Below, in pieces: positions 43,747-52,725 of a stretch of 64,000 nt of DNA. Positions within the stretch are counted from its first letter, which is position 1; the number at the start of each line of letters is the position of its first letter. The notes beneath the pieces were generated by a model, which was not told where the DNA came from, did no database searches, and saw only the letters and a program-made list of their open reading frames with translations. Origin of the DNA: Allohahella sp002354735 (GTDB taxonomy: Bacteria; Pseudomonadota; Gammaproteobacteria; Pseudomonadales; Oleiphilaceae). The position numbers were made by a program, and so were the translations under genes. Location: assembly GCF_047946665.1 (NCBI RefSeq), contig NZ_CP172312.1, forward strand, positions 1,364,001 through 1,428,000, written 5' to 3'.

Positions 43747-45995
43747 TGTCGTACGTTCTCCAAACATCTGCATCGAGACTTCTGCCAGAGTTTGAAGCCT
43801 GTCAGAACGAGTAAGAAAAACCAGAAAAAATGTCCTAGCCATGCATAGCGTACGAGAGGTTTGAAGTCGAGACGCACGCGACTAGTCTCCGGAGGCAGAA
43901 TCACCCCCTGAAAAACTCCATCGATTTCTACGGTCTGGGCTGCCTGCCAACCCTCATTGATGTAGGCGCGGGCTTGCCAGTCTCGATGAAACTTCTGGCT
44001 CAGTAAGAAAACAGATGGTGCCATTGGTGCCACCTCAAATTCGAGAATATCACCTTCATCCAAAATTTTTATAGGCGTACGCGTTGGTAAACTTCGCGCA
44101 TCTCCAATAGTCAATTTTTTTTGGCTCATTTCAACCTGAGGCGGAAGCAGTTGCAGACTTTCCCCCATGCGGGAAACAACCTTGTAAAGGTAAATACCCG
44201 ACTCCTCACCCAGAGGCTCCAGATTTTCATTCCCCAATTTGCCCGACGAAAGAATCAGACTGATATTGCTCATCCAAAACATAGATCCGGCATAGTCGGG
44301 GTCAATGACCCCGTTATAGCGGCCATAAGTGTGCATCTGGCCACCAAGCTCGTTGATCAGAGTGTGATATCTCGTAGACGAGAGGCTGTTATAGCTATGC
44401 ACAGAGGCGAGATTGAGTGTGGCGTTGAGGTTTGGTGGCAGCACTGGGATCCCTGGCGCAGCAACTGCGAAACGACTGCCCGGGGGAAGGTTCGCCCTCA
44501 CCTTCTCAACCAGCGGCGAAGTCACTGCTATCTGCGTAGGGTCTTGCTTAAGTATCAGCGGGTACGAGGTCAGGATCAAGCTTCCGCCAAGAGCCAACAT
44601 CAAAAGCAACGGGCGTGATCGCTCGTTTTGGGCGAAGAGCAGACCGGACACCAAGAGCATTCCCGCGACCAGTCCCCAACAAATAGGGACATCTTGTGAA
44701 ATGCCGTATGTAACACCCACAATAAGCAGAGTGAGAATGGACAGCCCCCCGATCAAGACTGCCCTTCCAATGTTGCGGTCATGCGTGCGCTTTACAAGAG
44801 CATCAATACCAAGTGCAGTGATTATGGTAAGCGGTAACATGATGCTGCCTAGCGGGGTGCTTCTGGAAAGATTGAAACCTAGGAATTTGACTCCGAGTAC
44901 GTACAGTGGGTGAACGAATGCAAGCAGACACAGGACTACAATCGCCAGCCACCAGCCCCAGATTTTATTGAACACAGTAAATAGTGCGACTACTGAAAAA
45001 AAGACGACGGTCAGCGTTACGCTCAGACCATCGTAGGAAAAAGGGAAAGATGGGGCGATCGGGTGGCCAAAAATTTCAGGAACGGTGCTCAAAACTAAAA
45101 AGCGGATTAACTCATCGAAGTTTGCGAACTTGGGCAAAACGGCAGTGAAGAAAGAAGGATCGGGCGACACTCTCGCTGACTCGGATGAGAGAACTGCCAG
45201 GTCTCGGTAAACGGGAAATGCGAGAGCGGCTCCAACAACTAAGGCAGACGCAGCAAGCGCCAGGAACTTAACCGGTGCGACGCGGCTGATCCTTAATTGA
45301 TGGTAGGCTAACCAGAGGCTATACCCCCCCAGCAAATAGGCATGAAAGACGACGGGCTGCGGGTAGGCTGTCATCAGCAAGCTGTAGCCGCTGAACGCCA
45401 AGACACTCCAGCCTATGATATCCGCACCTTTCGCCAGACGAGTGATCGCCCAAAGGCCCCCCGCTGACCAGCACCATACTGCTGGAAACATGGGAAAGGT
45501 GAGCCAGTACATGAATAGCGGAGACGCCGCAAAACCTGTTCCTGCAAGTAAGCCCGCAGTGGGGCTCAAGCCGATCTCTCTGGCAAACAATAAGATAAAT
45601 AAGCCACCGAGGAAACAGGTTCCCAAGGAGAGAACAGTGATGAAATGCCAAGGACTACCTGTTGCCTGAGCGATTAACCATGAAGGCAAATAGGCCGGGC
45701 TGAATCCAGATATTTGATAGGCTGGGCGCCCCAGTTCATTTTGGTTAATCCACAGCGTCAACCAGCCAGAGCGTGAGCCGTTCAAGTGCTCGGAAATTTC
45801 AGGGATATAGCCGTTGGTAAAATCACTGAATTTACGGTTCTCTAGCTGATTGGCGCCAGTCCGATCTGCAGCCGCTAGCTCTGAGTGTTGGCGATGAGGA
45901 GCAATTACCTCTCCGCCGATCACTAAAGGCAAAATGAGTAGAGCAAAAACTAAAGCATAGAGAAGTACAGCGCCTCGGTAATTTAAACTAGCCAA
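43743..45995 (-). CDS. Large YfhO-like polytopic membrane protein
   Basis: 750 residues with roughly 12-13 membrane helices in the first 530 residues and a beta-rich C-terminal domain before a final helix (YAWLGHFFWFFLLVLTGFKLW). The layout and segments such as GYIPEISEHLNGSRSGWLTLW resemble YfhO-family proteins, which act in glycosylation of cell-surface polymers using lipid-linked sugars. The start codon appears to be TTG at 45995, with GAGG seven bases upstream; no nearby ATG fits, since the first helix begins at residue 8. It probably transfers a sugar in the periplasm. Overlaps with the aminotransferase gene indicate one operon. Confidence 0.75.
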   Translation of the reverse strand: MASLNYRGAVLLYALVFALLILPLVIGGEVIAPHRQHSELAAADRTGANQLENRKFSDFTNGYIPEISEHLNGSRSGWLTLWINQNELGRPAYQISGFSPAYLPSWLIAQATGSPWHFITVLSLGTCFLGGLFILLFAREIGLSPTAGLLAGTGFAASPLFMYWLTFPMFPAVWCWSAGGLWAITRLAKGADIIGWSVLAFSGYSLLMTAYPQPVVFHAYLLGGYSLWLAYHQLRISRVAPVKFLALAASALVVGAALAFPVYRDLAVLSSESARVSPDPSFFTAVLPKFANFDELIRFLVLSTVPEIFGHPIAPSFPFSYDGLSVTLTVVFFSVVALFTVFNKIWGWWLAIVVLCLLAFVHPLYVLGVKFLGFNLSRSTPLGSIMLPLTIITALGIDALVKRTHDRNIGRAVLIGGLSILTLLIVGVTYGISQDVPICWGLVAGMLLVSGLLFAQNERSRPLLLMLALGGSLILTSYPLILKQDPTQIAVTSPLVEKVRANLPPGSRFAVAAPGIPVLPPNLNATLNLASVHSYNSLSSTRYHTLINELGGQMHTYGRYNGVIDPDYAGSMFWMSNISLILSSGKLGNENLEPLGEESGIYLYKVVSRMGESLQLLPPQVEMSQKKLTIGDARSLPTRTPIKILDEGDILEFEVAPMAPSVFLLSQKFHRDWQARAYINEGWQAAQTVEIDGVFQGVILPPETSRVRLDFKPLVRYAWLGHFFWFFLLVLTGFKLWQKSRCRCLENVRQ

Positions 45996-46058
45996 GGGAC
46001 GGCCTCGTGCCTACTAATACTAAGAATTTGGTAAAAGGAACTGGTGGGCTGAATACAA

Positions 46059-46433
46059 TTAACCACGAGCCGCCACCAAGGTGCCCAGCACTATCAATCC
46101 GACTCCTAAGGCTTTTTGCACGGTCATTGGCTCATTCAGCAGCCAGCCGCTCAGCAGCAAAACCACAACAAAGTTAAGGCTCATGAAAGGGTAAGCGTGG
46201 CTTAAGTCGAATTTTGTCATGGCTCCCATCCAGGCAAGGGACGCAAGAAATGCGGCTGCAAAACCTGAAAATATCGCGGGATCTAAAAGAAGCGACAGGA
46301 GAAACTTAAGCTTGTCTGCCAGACCGGTGGGAAGTGAGCCTAACTCGCCAATGCGCCACTTGAGAACTAGTTGCCCATACACCGTGAGGCCTATCGTAGC
46401 GAAAATATACGAGTAATCTAAATAGCGAATCAT
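46059..46433 (-). CDS. Small four-helix DMT-type transporter (ArnE/F-like)
   Basis: 124 residues with four membrane helices, one EamA/SMR-type half unit. Segments include YIFATIGLTVYGQLVLKWRIG, FAAAFLASLAWMGAMTKFDLSHAYPFMS and a final VQKALGVGLIVLGTLVAA. In glycan loci, proteins of this size flip undecaprenyl-phosphate-linked sugars (as ArnEF does for aminoarabinose). It would pair with the DPM-like glycosyltransferase encoded at 48625-49554. Its start overlaps the stop of the upstream beta-propeller gene by four bases. Confidence 0.85.
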   Translation of the reverse strand: MIRYLDYSYIFATIGLTVYGQLVLKWRIGELGSLPTGLADKLKFLLSLLLDPAIFSGFAAAFLASLAWMGAMTKFDLSHAYPFMSLNFVVVLLLSGWLLNEPMTVQKALGVGLIVLGTLVAARG

Positions 46434-47347
46434 AGCCCCTGCTCCAATACAGCTAGACCGAATCCAGTCTTCCCGTATCCATTACCGTTGTAAAGCATGT
46501 ACCGATCGCCAGCGTGATCGAACACGAATGGATACTCGATCATTTCTGAGTCCCAGCCAAACTTGGACACATTGATATCACATTCGGCGTCAAGCCGTTG
46601 CCACTGACGGCCATCGTGTGACTCTGCATAACCGATTCGATATGAAGGCCCCCTGAAGGAGTACCACATTTTCCAGCAGTCCTTGTCGCGGATTACCGAC
46701 GGTCTGGAGATGGCATACTCCGTTTCATCCGAATAATCTATCGCGACGATACCCTCTCGTTCCCACGAAATGCCATCAGGCGATTCCGCATACTTAATAT
46801 GGTAGCGATGCTCAGGCTTGCCATCTCGGATCCTCCAGTCAGTGCATGACAAATACCACATGCGCCATTTATCCTCGCCCGGAAGAACGCAACAGCTTGC
46901 GACAAAGTGGGGCTCTTTCATTGTGCGATCGAGTATTGGACCCCTCGCATATCTTTCAAATGTTTGATCATCTTTGCTGACAGCCAGTCCGAGGGAGTTT
47001 CTGAAGGGAACAGTTACCCCGAGATTCCATCCAATGTAGTACAGAAATCTTGTGTTATTATGGTGGGCAAGCCAGGTGGCCATAGCTCCACTGTCGTCGA
47101 ACTCACCCACCCCCCCTGGGCATAGAACCGGGTTTGCCGATAGCTCGAGAATTTGACTCGGCCGAGTTATGTCTATGATTAGATAGCCAGTAAAGCTTTG
47201 GTTATTCTTGTTCCTGGAGCTGAAATAGACTTTGAAGTTGTCTCCTCCCACATTTTCCGCGATGGGAACTGCTGCATATGAGTGCAGCCAATCGTGTTCT
47301 CCGGACGCGCTATAGATCAAGCCAAGCTTCCGCCATCGATGGCTCAT
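46430..47347 (-). CDS. Beta-propeller protein, glycosidase/GH43-like
   Basis: 305 residues without signal peptide. Repeated blade-like motifs (NFKVYFSSRNKNN, RFLYYIGWNLG, KWRMWYLSCTDW, CWKMWYSFRGPS, RYMLYNGNGYGKTG) each have a W or Y ending, and each is followed by a segment such as IGYAESHDGRQWQRL. This is the pattern of five-bladed propellers of the GH43/GH130 and related families. Such genes occur in polysaccharide loci with unclear duties. Several acidic residues (EFDDSGAM, DSEMIEYP) could be catalytic. It overlaps both neighbours by four bases, hence coupled within the island operon. Confidence 0.7.
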   Translation of the reverse strand: MSHRWRKLGLIYSASGEHDWLHSYAAVPIAENVGGDNFKVYFSSRNKNNQSFTGYLIIDITRPSQILELSANPVLCPGGVGEFDDSGAMATWLAHHNNTRFLYYIGWNLGVTVPFRNSLGLAVSKDDQTFERYARGPILDRTMKEPHFVASCCVLPGEDKWRMWYLSCTDWRIRDGKPEHRYHIKYAESPDGISWEREGIVAIDYSDETEYAISRPSVIRDKDCWKMWYSFRGPSYRIGYAESHDGRQWQRLDAECDINVSKFGWDSEMIEYPFVFDHAGDRYMLYNGNGYGKTGFGLAVLEQGL

Positions 47348-48012
47348 ATACTCCTCAACCTGGTGCTTTGAAGCTTGGAGCGCTCGGTGGCTGCTCCAAT
47401 ATATAGCCCCTCAGGCTCGGCATTACCGAGCAGCAGCGCACCAGCGCCTACGACACACCGATCTCCAACTTTAATATGGTCGCGTAGCGTAGCGTTGACT
47501 CCAATAAAGCACTGTTCACCAATTTCTACGCCCCCAGAAACAACAACATGTGATGAGATAAAGGTGTGATCACGAATAATCGAGTGATGACCGATGTGAT
47601 TACCACTCCACAACGTCACATTATTGCCTATCTTTACAAATGGCTGAATAGTATTGTCTTCAAAAATAAAGCAATTCTCACCTATTCTGCCGTCGTTAAG
47701 CAGCGTCGCACGAGAGCTTATATAGCTTACGAGGCTATAGCCCTTCTCTTTTGCTGCGACGAATTTTTCCTTGCGCACTGCATTGAGCTTGGAATAACTC
47801 AGCGCAACGAAAAAGACGAACTCGTTCGGCGGGTAGTTGATGATGACATCTTCAAACGCAACGACAGGTAATCCGCAAAACTCGGGCTCCTGAATGTAGT
47901 CGGCGTCGACAGTGAAGGCGGCGACTTCATAGTCCGAGTCGGTGCTAAAATAGTAATGTGCCAGTTGCGCGATTTCACCAGAGCCGAATACTACGAGTTT
48001 TTTCTTCATCAT
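47344..48012 (-). CDS. Sugar O/N-acetyltransferase, PglD/NeuD-like
   Basis: 222 residues. An N-terminal Rossmann-like part (KLVVFGSGEIAQLAHYYF) precedes a left-handed beta-helix of hexapeptide repeats (IGENCFIFEDNTIQPFVKIG and later VVSGGVEIGEQCFIGVNATL). The histidine in GNHIGHHSII is placed like the catalytic base of PglD. The family acetylates amino sugars such as the product of a WecE-type aminotransferase, whose gene ends the same operon. Two adjacent ATG codons begin the gene. Its stop and start overlap the neighbours by four bases. Confidence 0.9.
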   Translation of the reverse strand: MMKKKLVVFGSGEIAQLAHYYFSTDSDYEVAAFTVDADYIQEPEFCGLPVVAFEDVIINYPPNEFVFFVALSYSKLNAVRKEKFVAAKEKGYSLVSYISSRATLLNDGRIGENCFIFEDNTIQPFVKIGNNVTLWSGNHIGHHSIIRDHTFISSHVVVSGGVEIGEQCFIGVNATLRDHIKVGDRCVVGAGALLLGNAEPEGLYIGAATERSKLQSTRLRSI

Positions 48013-48644
48013 TGCTTCCTAACTAGAATAGTGAATTCGTATAGCCCATAGTCATGAAGCAGGGCGACTTGGCGAGAATAGCGACGTTTGCATAGATCAA
48101 ACAATCGACCCGGGTCAGCGTAGTAGAGATAATCTCGCTTTTTATCTTCATCGGAATATGAAGTCAGGCAGTTGAAGGAGAAGCCCAGCTTGCTGGTTCG
48201 ATCCAGAACGTCCAGCGTGGCTTTGAGGTAGTCATACCACTCGTCGTCAGTTCGCTTCAACCTTACGTTGAAAATTCCACTAGCAACACCATAGTCACTG
48301 ACTGTGTCAGGCTCCGTTGCCGTTATAAATCTCGCTTTGCGTGACTGAGCGTTGCGTGATTGAGCGGCTTGGGTCATGTCGGCCGAGAAGTCGATCCCAA
48401 GATACGATCCCAGGGAATATTTGACCGAAACAAACTCAAGCAGAGCTCCGTAGCCACAACCCAAATCGCTCAACGAAAAGTCACGTACATCCGAATCAAT
48501 AATCTTGCATAGTTGCTCGAACCGGACTGTCTGGCTCTCCTCACCATTCCAGTCTACGCCTCGAGGCGTCTCGCCATGTTCCGCCAACTTTTCGGAGTAG
48601 TAATCTGCGATATCATGGAGCAGCTTAGTCTTGTTGTTTTGCAT
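48009..48644 (-). CDS. Class I SAM-dependent methyltransferase
   Basis: 211 residues. The SAM motif is DFSLSDLGCGYGALLEFV, followed by the acidic YLGIDFSADM and the later FITATEPDTVSDYGVASGIFN. The C-terminal half is typical of small-molecule methyltransferases (LGFSFNCLTSYSDE). Start and stop overlap the flanking genes by 20 and 4 bases. In this setting it may methylate a sugar or its acyl group; the acceptor is unknown. Confidence 0.9.
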   Translation of the reverse strand: MQNNKTKLLHDIADYYSEKLAEHGETPRGVDWNGEESQTVRFEQLCKIIDSDVRDFSLSDLGCGYGALLEFVSVKYSLGSYLGIDFSADMTQAAQSRNAQSRKARFITATEPDTVSDYGVASGIFNVRLKRTDDEWYDYLKATLDVLDRTSKLGFSFNCLTSYSDEDKKRDYLYYADPGRLFDLCKRRYSRQVALLHDYGLYEFTILVRKQ

Positions 48645-49554
48645 AAATCTGCCTCACGATGGTATAGGGCCGTTGTTTCGTTTCTGAGAATATTTTTGAT
48701 AGATAGATGCCTACTACCCCGATGAAAGAAATCACCATCCCTCCCAGCAGCCAGATCGAGGCCATCACGGAAGTCCATCCACTCATAGGTGTTGCAAGGA
48801 AAAGCCAGTGTGTAACGAGGTAAGCGATATAGACTAACGCGAACGAGGAAATTGACACCCCAATGTAAAAAATACTAACCAACGGCGCGTTACTGAATGA
48901 GGTAACGGAATTTACCAAAAGGGACATTTTCCTACGGAGTGTGTAGGTGGTCTCGCTAACATTATGTTTTTTAACAGTGTGTGGTCGCTGGTCAAATCCG
49001 GTGATGTGCCACAGCCCCGCCATGAACACCTCTCGCTCCTCATGCCGCAACAGGGCCTCGACATACCGTCGGCTCATCAAGCGAGCAGTAACAACATTCT
49101 CAGGCAGAGCAAGACCTGTAAGCGCTTTAAAAAAACGATAGAACCATTGTCCGCTCCATCGCTCGAACCAGTTTCCTTTCCTACGTTCCTGGCTCCCGTA
49201 CACCACATCACATTTCTCCCGTTCCATCTGCAGCGAGAACGCTTCTAGCCACTCAGGTTCCTCTTCAAGATCGCTGTCAATTAAGAAAACTCGCTCTCCC
49301 TTAGCGTGCGCCAAGCCAGTCATCATGGCCTTGTGATGGCCGAAGTTTCGTGAGAGGTCGACGACGACAACGTGTGAACTCTGTTCCGCTAGCTTGATAG
49401 CTAGCTCAAGGCTGTCGTCGGGCGAACCATCGTTGACAAGGACAATCTCGAAGTGATCTCCGACCACCTTCCGGGCACTCGCGCTAGCGCGTTCATAAAA
49501 CTCGCTGACGTAGGCTGCGGATTGGTAGAGAGTCGAAACGATCGAAAGCTTCAT
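48625..49554 (-). CDS. GtrB/DPM1-like undecaprenyl-phosphate glycosyltransferase
   Basis: 309 residues. A GT2 domain (LSIVSTLYQSAAYVSEFYERA, IVLVNDGSPDDSLELA, FLIDSDLEEEPEWL) precedes two membrane helices (VSIFYIGVSISSFALVYIAYLV, WLLGGMVISFIGVVGIYLSKIF). This is the layout of GtrB, ArnC and other enzymes that move sugar from a nucleotide donor to undecaprenyl phosphate. It supplies the lipid-linked sugar for the flippase-like and membrane transferase proteins in the same operon. Confidence 0.92.
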   Translation of the reverse strand: MKLSIVSTLYQSAAYVSEFYERASASARKVVGDHFEIVLVNDGSPDDSLELAIKLAEQSSHVVVVDLSRNFGHHKAMMTGLAHAKGERVFLIDSDLEEEPEWLEAFSLQMEREKCDVVYGSQERRKGNWFERWSGQWFYRFFKALTGLALPENVVTARLMSRRYVEALLRHEEREVFMAGLWHITGFDQRPHTVKKHNVSETTYTLRRKMSLLVNSVTSFSNAPLVSIFYIGVSISSFALVYIAYLVTHWLFLATPMSGWTSVMASIWLLGGMVISFIGVVGIYLSKIFSETKQRPYTIVRQIYAKQQD

Positions 49555-50243
49555 TCAACACATCTCATATAGCGAGGGGAGTCTTTGCCACAGTTGAACA
49601 ATAGGTCAAGAATAGTGACTCCGTGAACGAACTCCCCCCAAAGCTGTGAGTATTCCGGGTAGCCTGCGTAGTTAAACCATGTCAGCTTAATCCCGCGATC
49701 CGTTAAAATTTTTTCCTCAACGTAGTCCTTGGCTGCTGGTCCTGAGATGTACTCGCTTCCGCCAGCCTGCACGCAGAGATCAACAAGACGTTCGGTCTTG
49801 CCATCCAGCAGGCTATAGTCCCATGAGCTTGTAATGGTCGTTTCGATTGCCAGATAATTGCAAATTGCTTCAATAAATCGCCGATTCAGTTGTGAAATAT
49901 GAGTGAATGCCTCGCTGAGGTACAGTGGCTCTAACCAAGCGGCAATTTCAGCGAAATGCGGTGCGCGCCGATAATTCTGTAGCAACGCATTCCAATGCGC
50001 AGCTGCCCAGTCGGGACCGGCGATCTCTGTTTCGCGAATTTTCTGGTGGTATTTTCCCTTCACGAGCACAGGCACCGTGAGCCACTGAACACCTTGAGGA
50101 GTTTTGATCTGATTCCGATTACGCCAGTCGCGGCGTGTGTACTGCATATCGTCGTAGAGAATGAACTCGTCTACAGAGGCGATCAAGTCGAAGTAGCCTT
50201 TCCAGGGGATGTAGTTAGATTGCAGAATGGCGACTTTTTTCAT
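49551..50243 (-). CDS. WbqC family protein
   Basis: 230 residues matching the WbqC family, found in O-antigen loci and sugar-decorating clusters. The signature start is AILQSNYIPWKGYFDLIASVDEFI, then YDDMQYTRRDWRNRNQIKTP and LTVPV; near the end LVDLCVQAGGSEYISGP. WbqC proteins are thought to take part in acylation or amino-acid modification of amino sugars, but the reaction is not well fixed. Coupling by four-base overlaps with both neighbours suggests a role with the 4-amino sugar. Confidence 0.9.
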   Translation of the reverse strand: MKKVAILQSNYIPWKGYFDLIASVDEFILYDDMQYTRRDWRNRNQIKTPQGVQWLTVPVLVKGKYHQKIRETEIAGPDWAAAHWNALLQNYRRAPHFAEIAAWLEPLYLSEAFTHISQLNRRFIEAICNYLAIETTITSSWDYSLLDGKTERLVDLCVQAGGSEYISGPAAKDYVEEKILTDRGIKLTWFNYAGYPEYSQLWGEFVHGVTILDLLFNCGKDSPRYMRCVE

Positions 50244-51805
50244 TGTCCTGCGTTTCTCGCTTTGTAAATTTGGTACGCTGGATTGTGGGGGTTTGGTACC
50301 GGTTCAAAATTGTTGAGAATGTGTTGATGGATTAAGGGGTGGGTGTTTTTGAAGCGCAATTCCTCGCGTCCATCCAGCGGAAGATCAAGTATAAATGCAA
50401 AGCTTGGGCTTGACTCGCTAATGCGCGCTATTTCTTTTAACTCGAAAGTCTCAGAGCGAGGGAAAAGTGCATAACTCTCCCACATCGGTGATTTGCGCTC
50501 CAGCAATGCGTACGCTCCTGGCCAAAAGGGCGCTGCAATAAAGCTCTGTCCATTTGGGGCGAAGCGTTCAGCCAACTCACGAAGCAGCAAAACGTCGTTC
50601 GCCGTACCGGTACCTATTTGGAGGTCGTCGCCCGATATCTCGATAGTGACACACTGTTGGCTTGCGCGGCACTGCCAGCCAGGGTGAAAGACGTGCATCA
50701 CCCAAAAGCTAGCCAGGCAGAGAGCTATTGTAACTGGCCACTTGATCGGAGCCTTGGCTGCCGACAATATGACTAACAATCCGACAAGCAACGGGAAGAT
50801 GCCTTGAGCGAGATGCCCAACGTCCGCGCGTGAAAAAGCAAAGTGTGCGTAAGGAAGCGCTAGAAATGCTGATGCCACCAGCGCGGGCGGCACCGGCTTT
50901 TCCTTAAGTTTACGATACACGACCCAAATGACGGAGAGTAAACCAAAGAGAAGAATTCCAACGAAGAAAAGGCCGATCAGCAAGCCTCGAGAGGTTTCAC
51001 CGATAGAAGCGACAGAAGAATTGATTGTCCATGGCCAAGGCACAGGTAATGGCAGATTAGTAGCCTTCTGCTCAAACAAAAATCGTATGCTGTCCCAAAA
51101 GGCGATTGCGAAGCCCGGAATCAGGACCGCCATAAAAAAAACAGGGAGAAAGCCAACTGTAACCCCTATAGCCCAACAGGCAAAGCGCATCAAAAAGCCT
51201 GGTTCAGAGCGACTCTTAATGTTTAGCCAAGCTATGACTCCAAGGCTGGCGACAGCACCATACACGCCATGGTTTCGACCGAAAACCGCCACCAATCCCA
51301 CGCAAATACCTGTGATAAAGTAGCGCCTTGGTACCGGACGCTTCACCAGGTAGGTTAGAGCCCCAATCAACAGTATCGACAAAGAGATGTCGAAAAGTTT
51401 GTGTCGAGGGAACATCCACGCAACAAGTATCGCGGCCGACAAGAGCCAAAAATAGGCGTTGCCTTTGATGCCGCCTTTGCCGGACTGCGCGATCAATAGC
51501 AGTCCTGTAAATAGCCCTAGGGCTTGAAAGAGGGCTACGGAGGCGCGAACGCTCATGATGCCGTTTTCACCGGCAACCCTTAAAAGGGCGGCAGACCAGT
51601 AGTAGCGTCCTGGGTCGTATGCCATAAAGTCTCGGATCGGCACCTCGCCCAGCAAAACGCGCTGAATGCCGTACCAAAGAAAGCCTTCATCCCATAAATT
51701 GAAGCCCTTATTTCCCTGCCAAGTGTACTGAACAAAAACGACTATACAGGCAGTAAGAAGAACTAAGGTGAGTCTGAACTTATTATTTAGCTCGCTGGAA
51801 TTCAT
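50240..51805 (-). CDS. Polytopic membrane protein, GT-C-like, head of the decoration operon
   Basis: 521 residues from the ATG at 51805, about 10-11 membrane helices and a soluble C-terminus of ~130 residues. After the first helix comes NKGFNLWDEGFLWYG, an acidic loop like the D/E-containing first periplasmic loop of GT-C glycosyltransferases; AYDPGRYYWSAALL follows. It probably uses polyprenyl-linked sugar at the periplasmic face. A longer frame to 51844 would need a TTG start. Neither has a strong ribosome-binding site. It is the most upstream gene of the minus-strand operon. Confidence 0.7.
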   Translation of the reverse strand: MNSSELNNKFRLTLVLLTACIVVFVQYTWQGNKGFNLWDEGFLWYGIQRVLLGEVPIRDFMAYDPGRYYWSAALLRVAGENGIMSVRASVALFQALGLFTGLLLIAQSGKGGIKGNAYFWLLSAAILVAWMFPRHKLFDISLSILLIGALTYLVKRPVPRRYFITGICVGLVAVFGRNHGVYGAVASLGVIAWLNIKSRSEPGFLMRFACWAIGVTVGFLPVFFMAVLIPGFAIAFWDSIRFLFEQKATNLPLPVPWPWTINSSVASIGETSRGLLIGLFFVGILLFGLLSVIWVVYRKLKEKPVPPALVASAFLALPYAHFAFSRADVGHLAQGIFPLLVGLLVILSAAKAPIKWPVTIALCLASFWVMHVFHPGWQCRASQQCVTIEISGDDLQIGTGTANDVLLLRELAERFAPNGQSFIAAPFWPGAYALLERKSPMWESYALFPRSETFELKEIARISESSPSFAFILDLPLDGREELRFKNTHPLIHQHILNNFEPVPNPHNPAYQIYKARNAGQ

Positions 51806-51844
51806 AAACGTGTCTGGTTTCAATCTGTGGCTAGTTGTATTCAA

Positions 51845-52217
51845 TCGACAACTGCATCGCTTGTCCAGCCGACCCCAGTAGGGGCTATCACCGGAAGCGC
51901 CTCCGCTGAAGGTTTATGGGCTCAGTTTGCTCTCGGGCCGGGGTCGAGTGCGTTTCGCACGGTCCAGAGCTCGGCTTCATCGGCAGCGTTAAAAGTTGCA
52001 CATCGAGAGGTTCTGACAAGCTCGTTAGCGTCCCAGCTGGCTGGCACTAAGCGCCAGCATCATACACGAGTAGAAGCTGTTTTGTTTTTTGGCCGATCTT
52101 CTTGGCCAAACCATGCCCGCGCCCATTCTCACTTGCACGAAAGTTGTGTCTGCTTGGCTGCTTTGACGCACTAGGGGTTGTTGATGTTTGCGCGTAACTC
52201 TTTGAAAAGTAAAAGAA
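51845..52217. other. Intergenic stretch upstream of the decoration operon
   Basis: About 370 bases with no gene I can support. It must hold the promoter of the 50240-51805 operon. An inverted repeat TTGGCC...GGCCAA near 52090-52110 is present, without a T-run in either direction. No JUMPStart element is visible. Confidence 0.4.
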
Positions 52218-52260
52218 AGCTCGTATTGTTGCGGTTGCGACCCCGACAACATACGAGCTT
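52218..52260. repeat. Long inverted repeat just before the IS5-type transposase
   Basis: Arms AAGCTCGTATTGTTG and CAACATACGAGCTT pair over 14 bases with one bulged T. The repeat ends three bases before the transposase start. It would form a strong hairpin, possibly limiting transposase expression from outside transcripts. Confidence 0.5.
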
Positions 52261-52263
52261 GCA

Positions 52264-52725
52264 ATGCCCCGACACATGCTCAGTGACGAGCTACGGACGA
52301 TCTTGCTTCAATTGGATATCTACTTCAAGAGAGATCTTCGTGAAACGATCGAGGGCATACTCGATCGGATCAGAACTGGCGTGCCCTGGCGAGATCTGCC
52401 GCCAGACTTTGGGAAGTGGAATTCGGTCTATACGCGATTCAACGCCTGCTCGCGGAAAGGGGCCTGGAAGCGTCTCGAGAGACTGGTAAAGGACCCGGAT
52501 CTTGAGTGGGTTTTTATGGATGGGAGTTACATCAAGGCTCATCAGCACAGTGCAGGCGCTGCTGGCGGAGAAAGCGAACGTATCGGCAAAAGCAGGGCTG
52601 GCAACACGTCCAAGATTCATCTGGCCGTTGATGCCTGTGGTTTTCCCTACGGGTTTATAGTCAGCGGTGGAGAACGGAACGGCTGCGGAGCGGCCGGTAG
52701 TTGTCAACATAGTTGCACGGTCTAG
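52264..52725 (+). pseudogene. Truncated IS5-family transposase
   Basis: The first ~140 residues match the N-terminal part of IS5-family (IS427-like) transposases: the DUF4096-type opening MLSDELRTILLQLDIY, GILDRIRTGVPWRDLPPDFGKW and VFMDGSYIKAHQHSAGA with the first catalytic aspartate. GRPFSNTSKIH-like TSKIHLAVDACGFPYGF follows, and similarity ends at about 52680. The remaining catalytic residues are missing because the IS3-type remnant begins there. It cannot be active. Confidence 0.85.

Noticed and set aside
52085..52115. TTGGCC inverted repeat near 52100 as a terminator
   Set aside because: T-residues lie on the wrong side for transcription in either direction, so it does not fit an intrinsic terminator.
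51827..52174. 115-residue plus-strand frame upstream of the IS5-type element
   Set aside because: Composition is biased to Ala, Ser and His, it has no family pattern and it begins inside the start region of the opposite gene.
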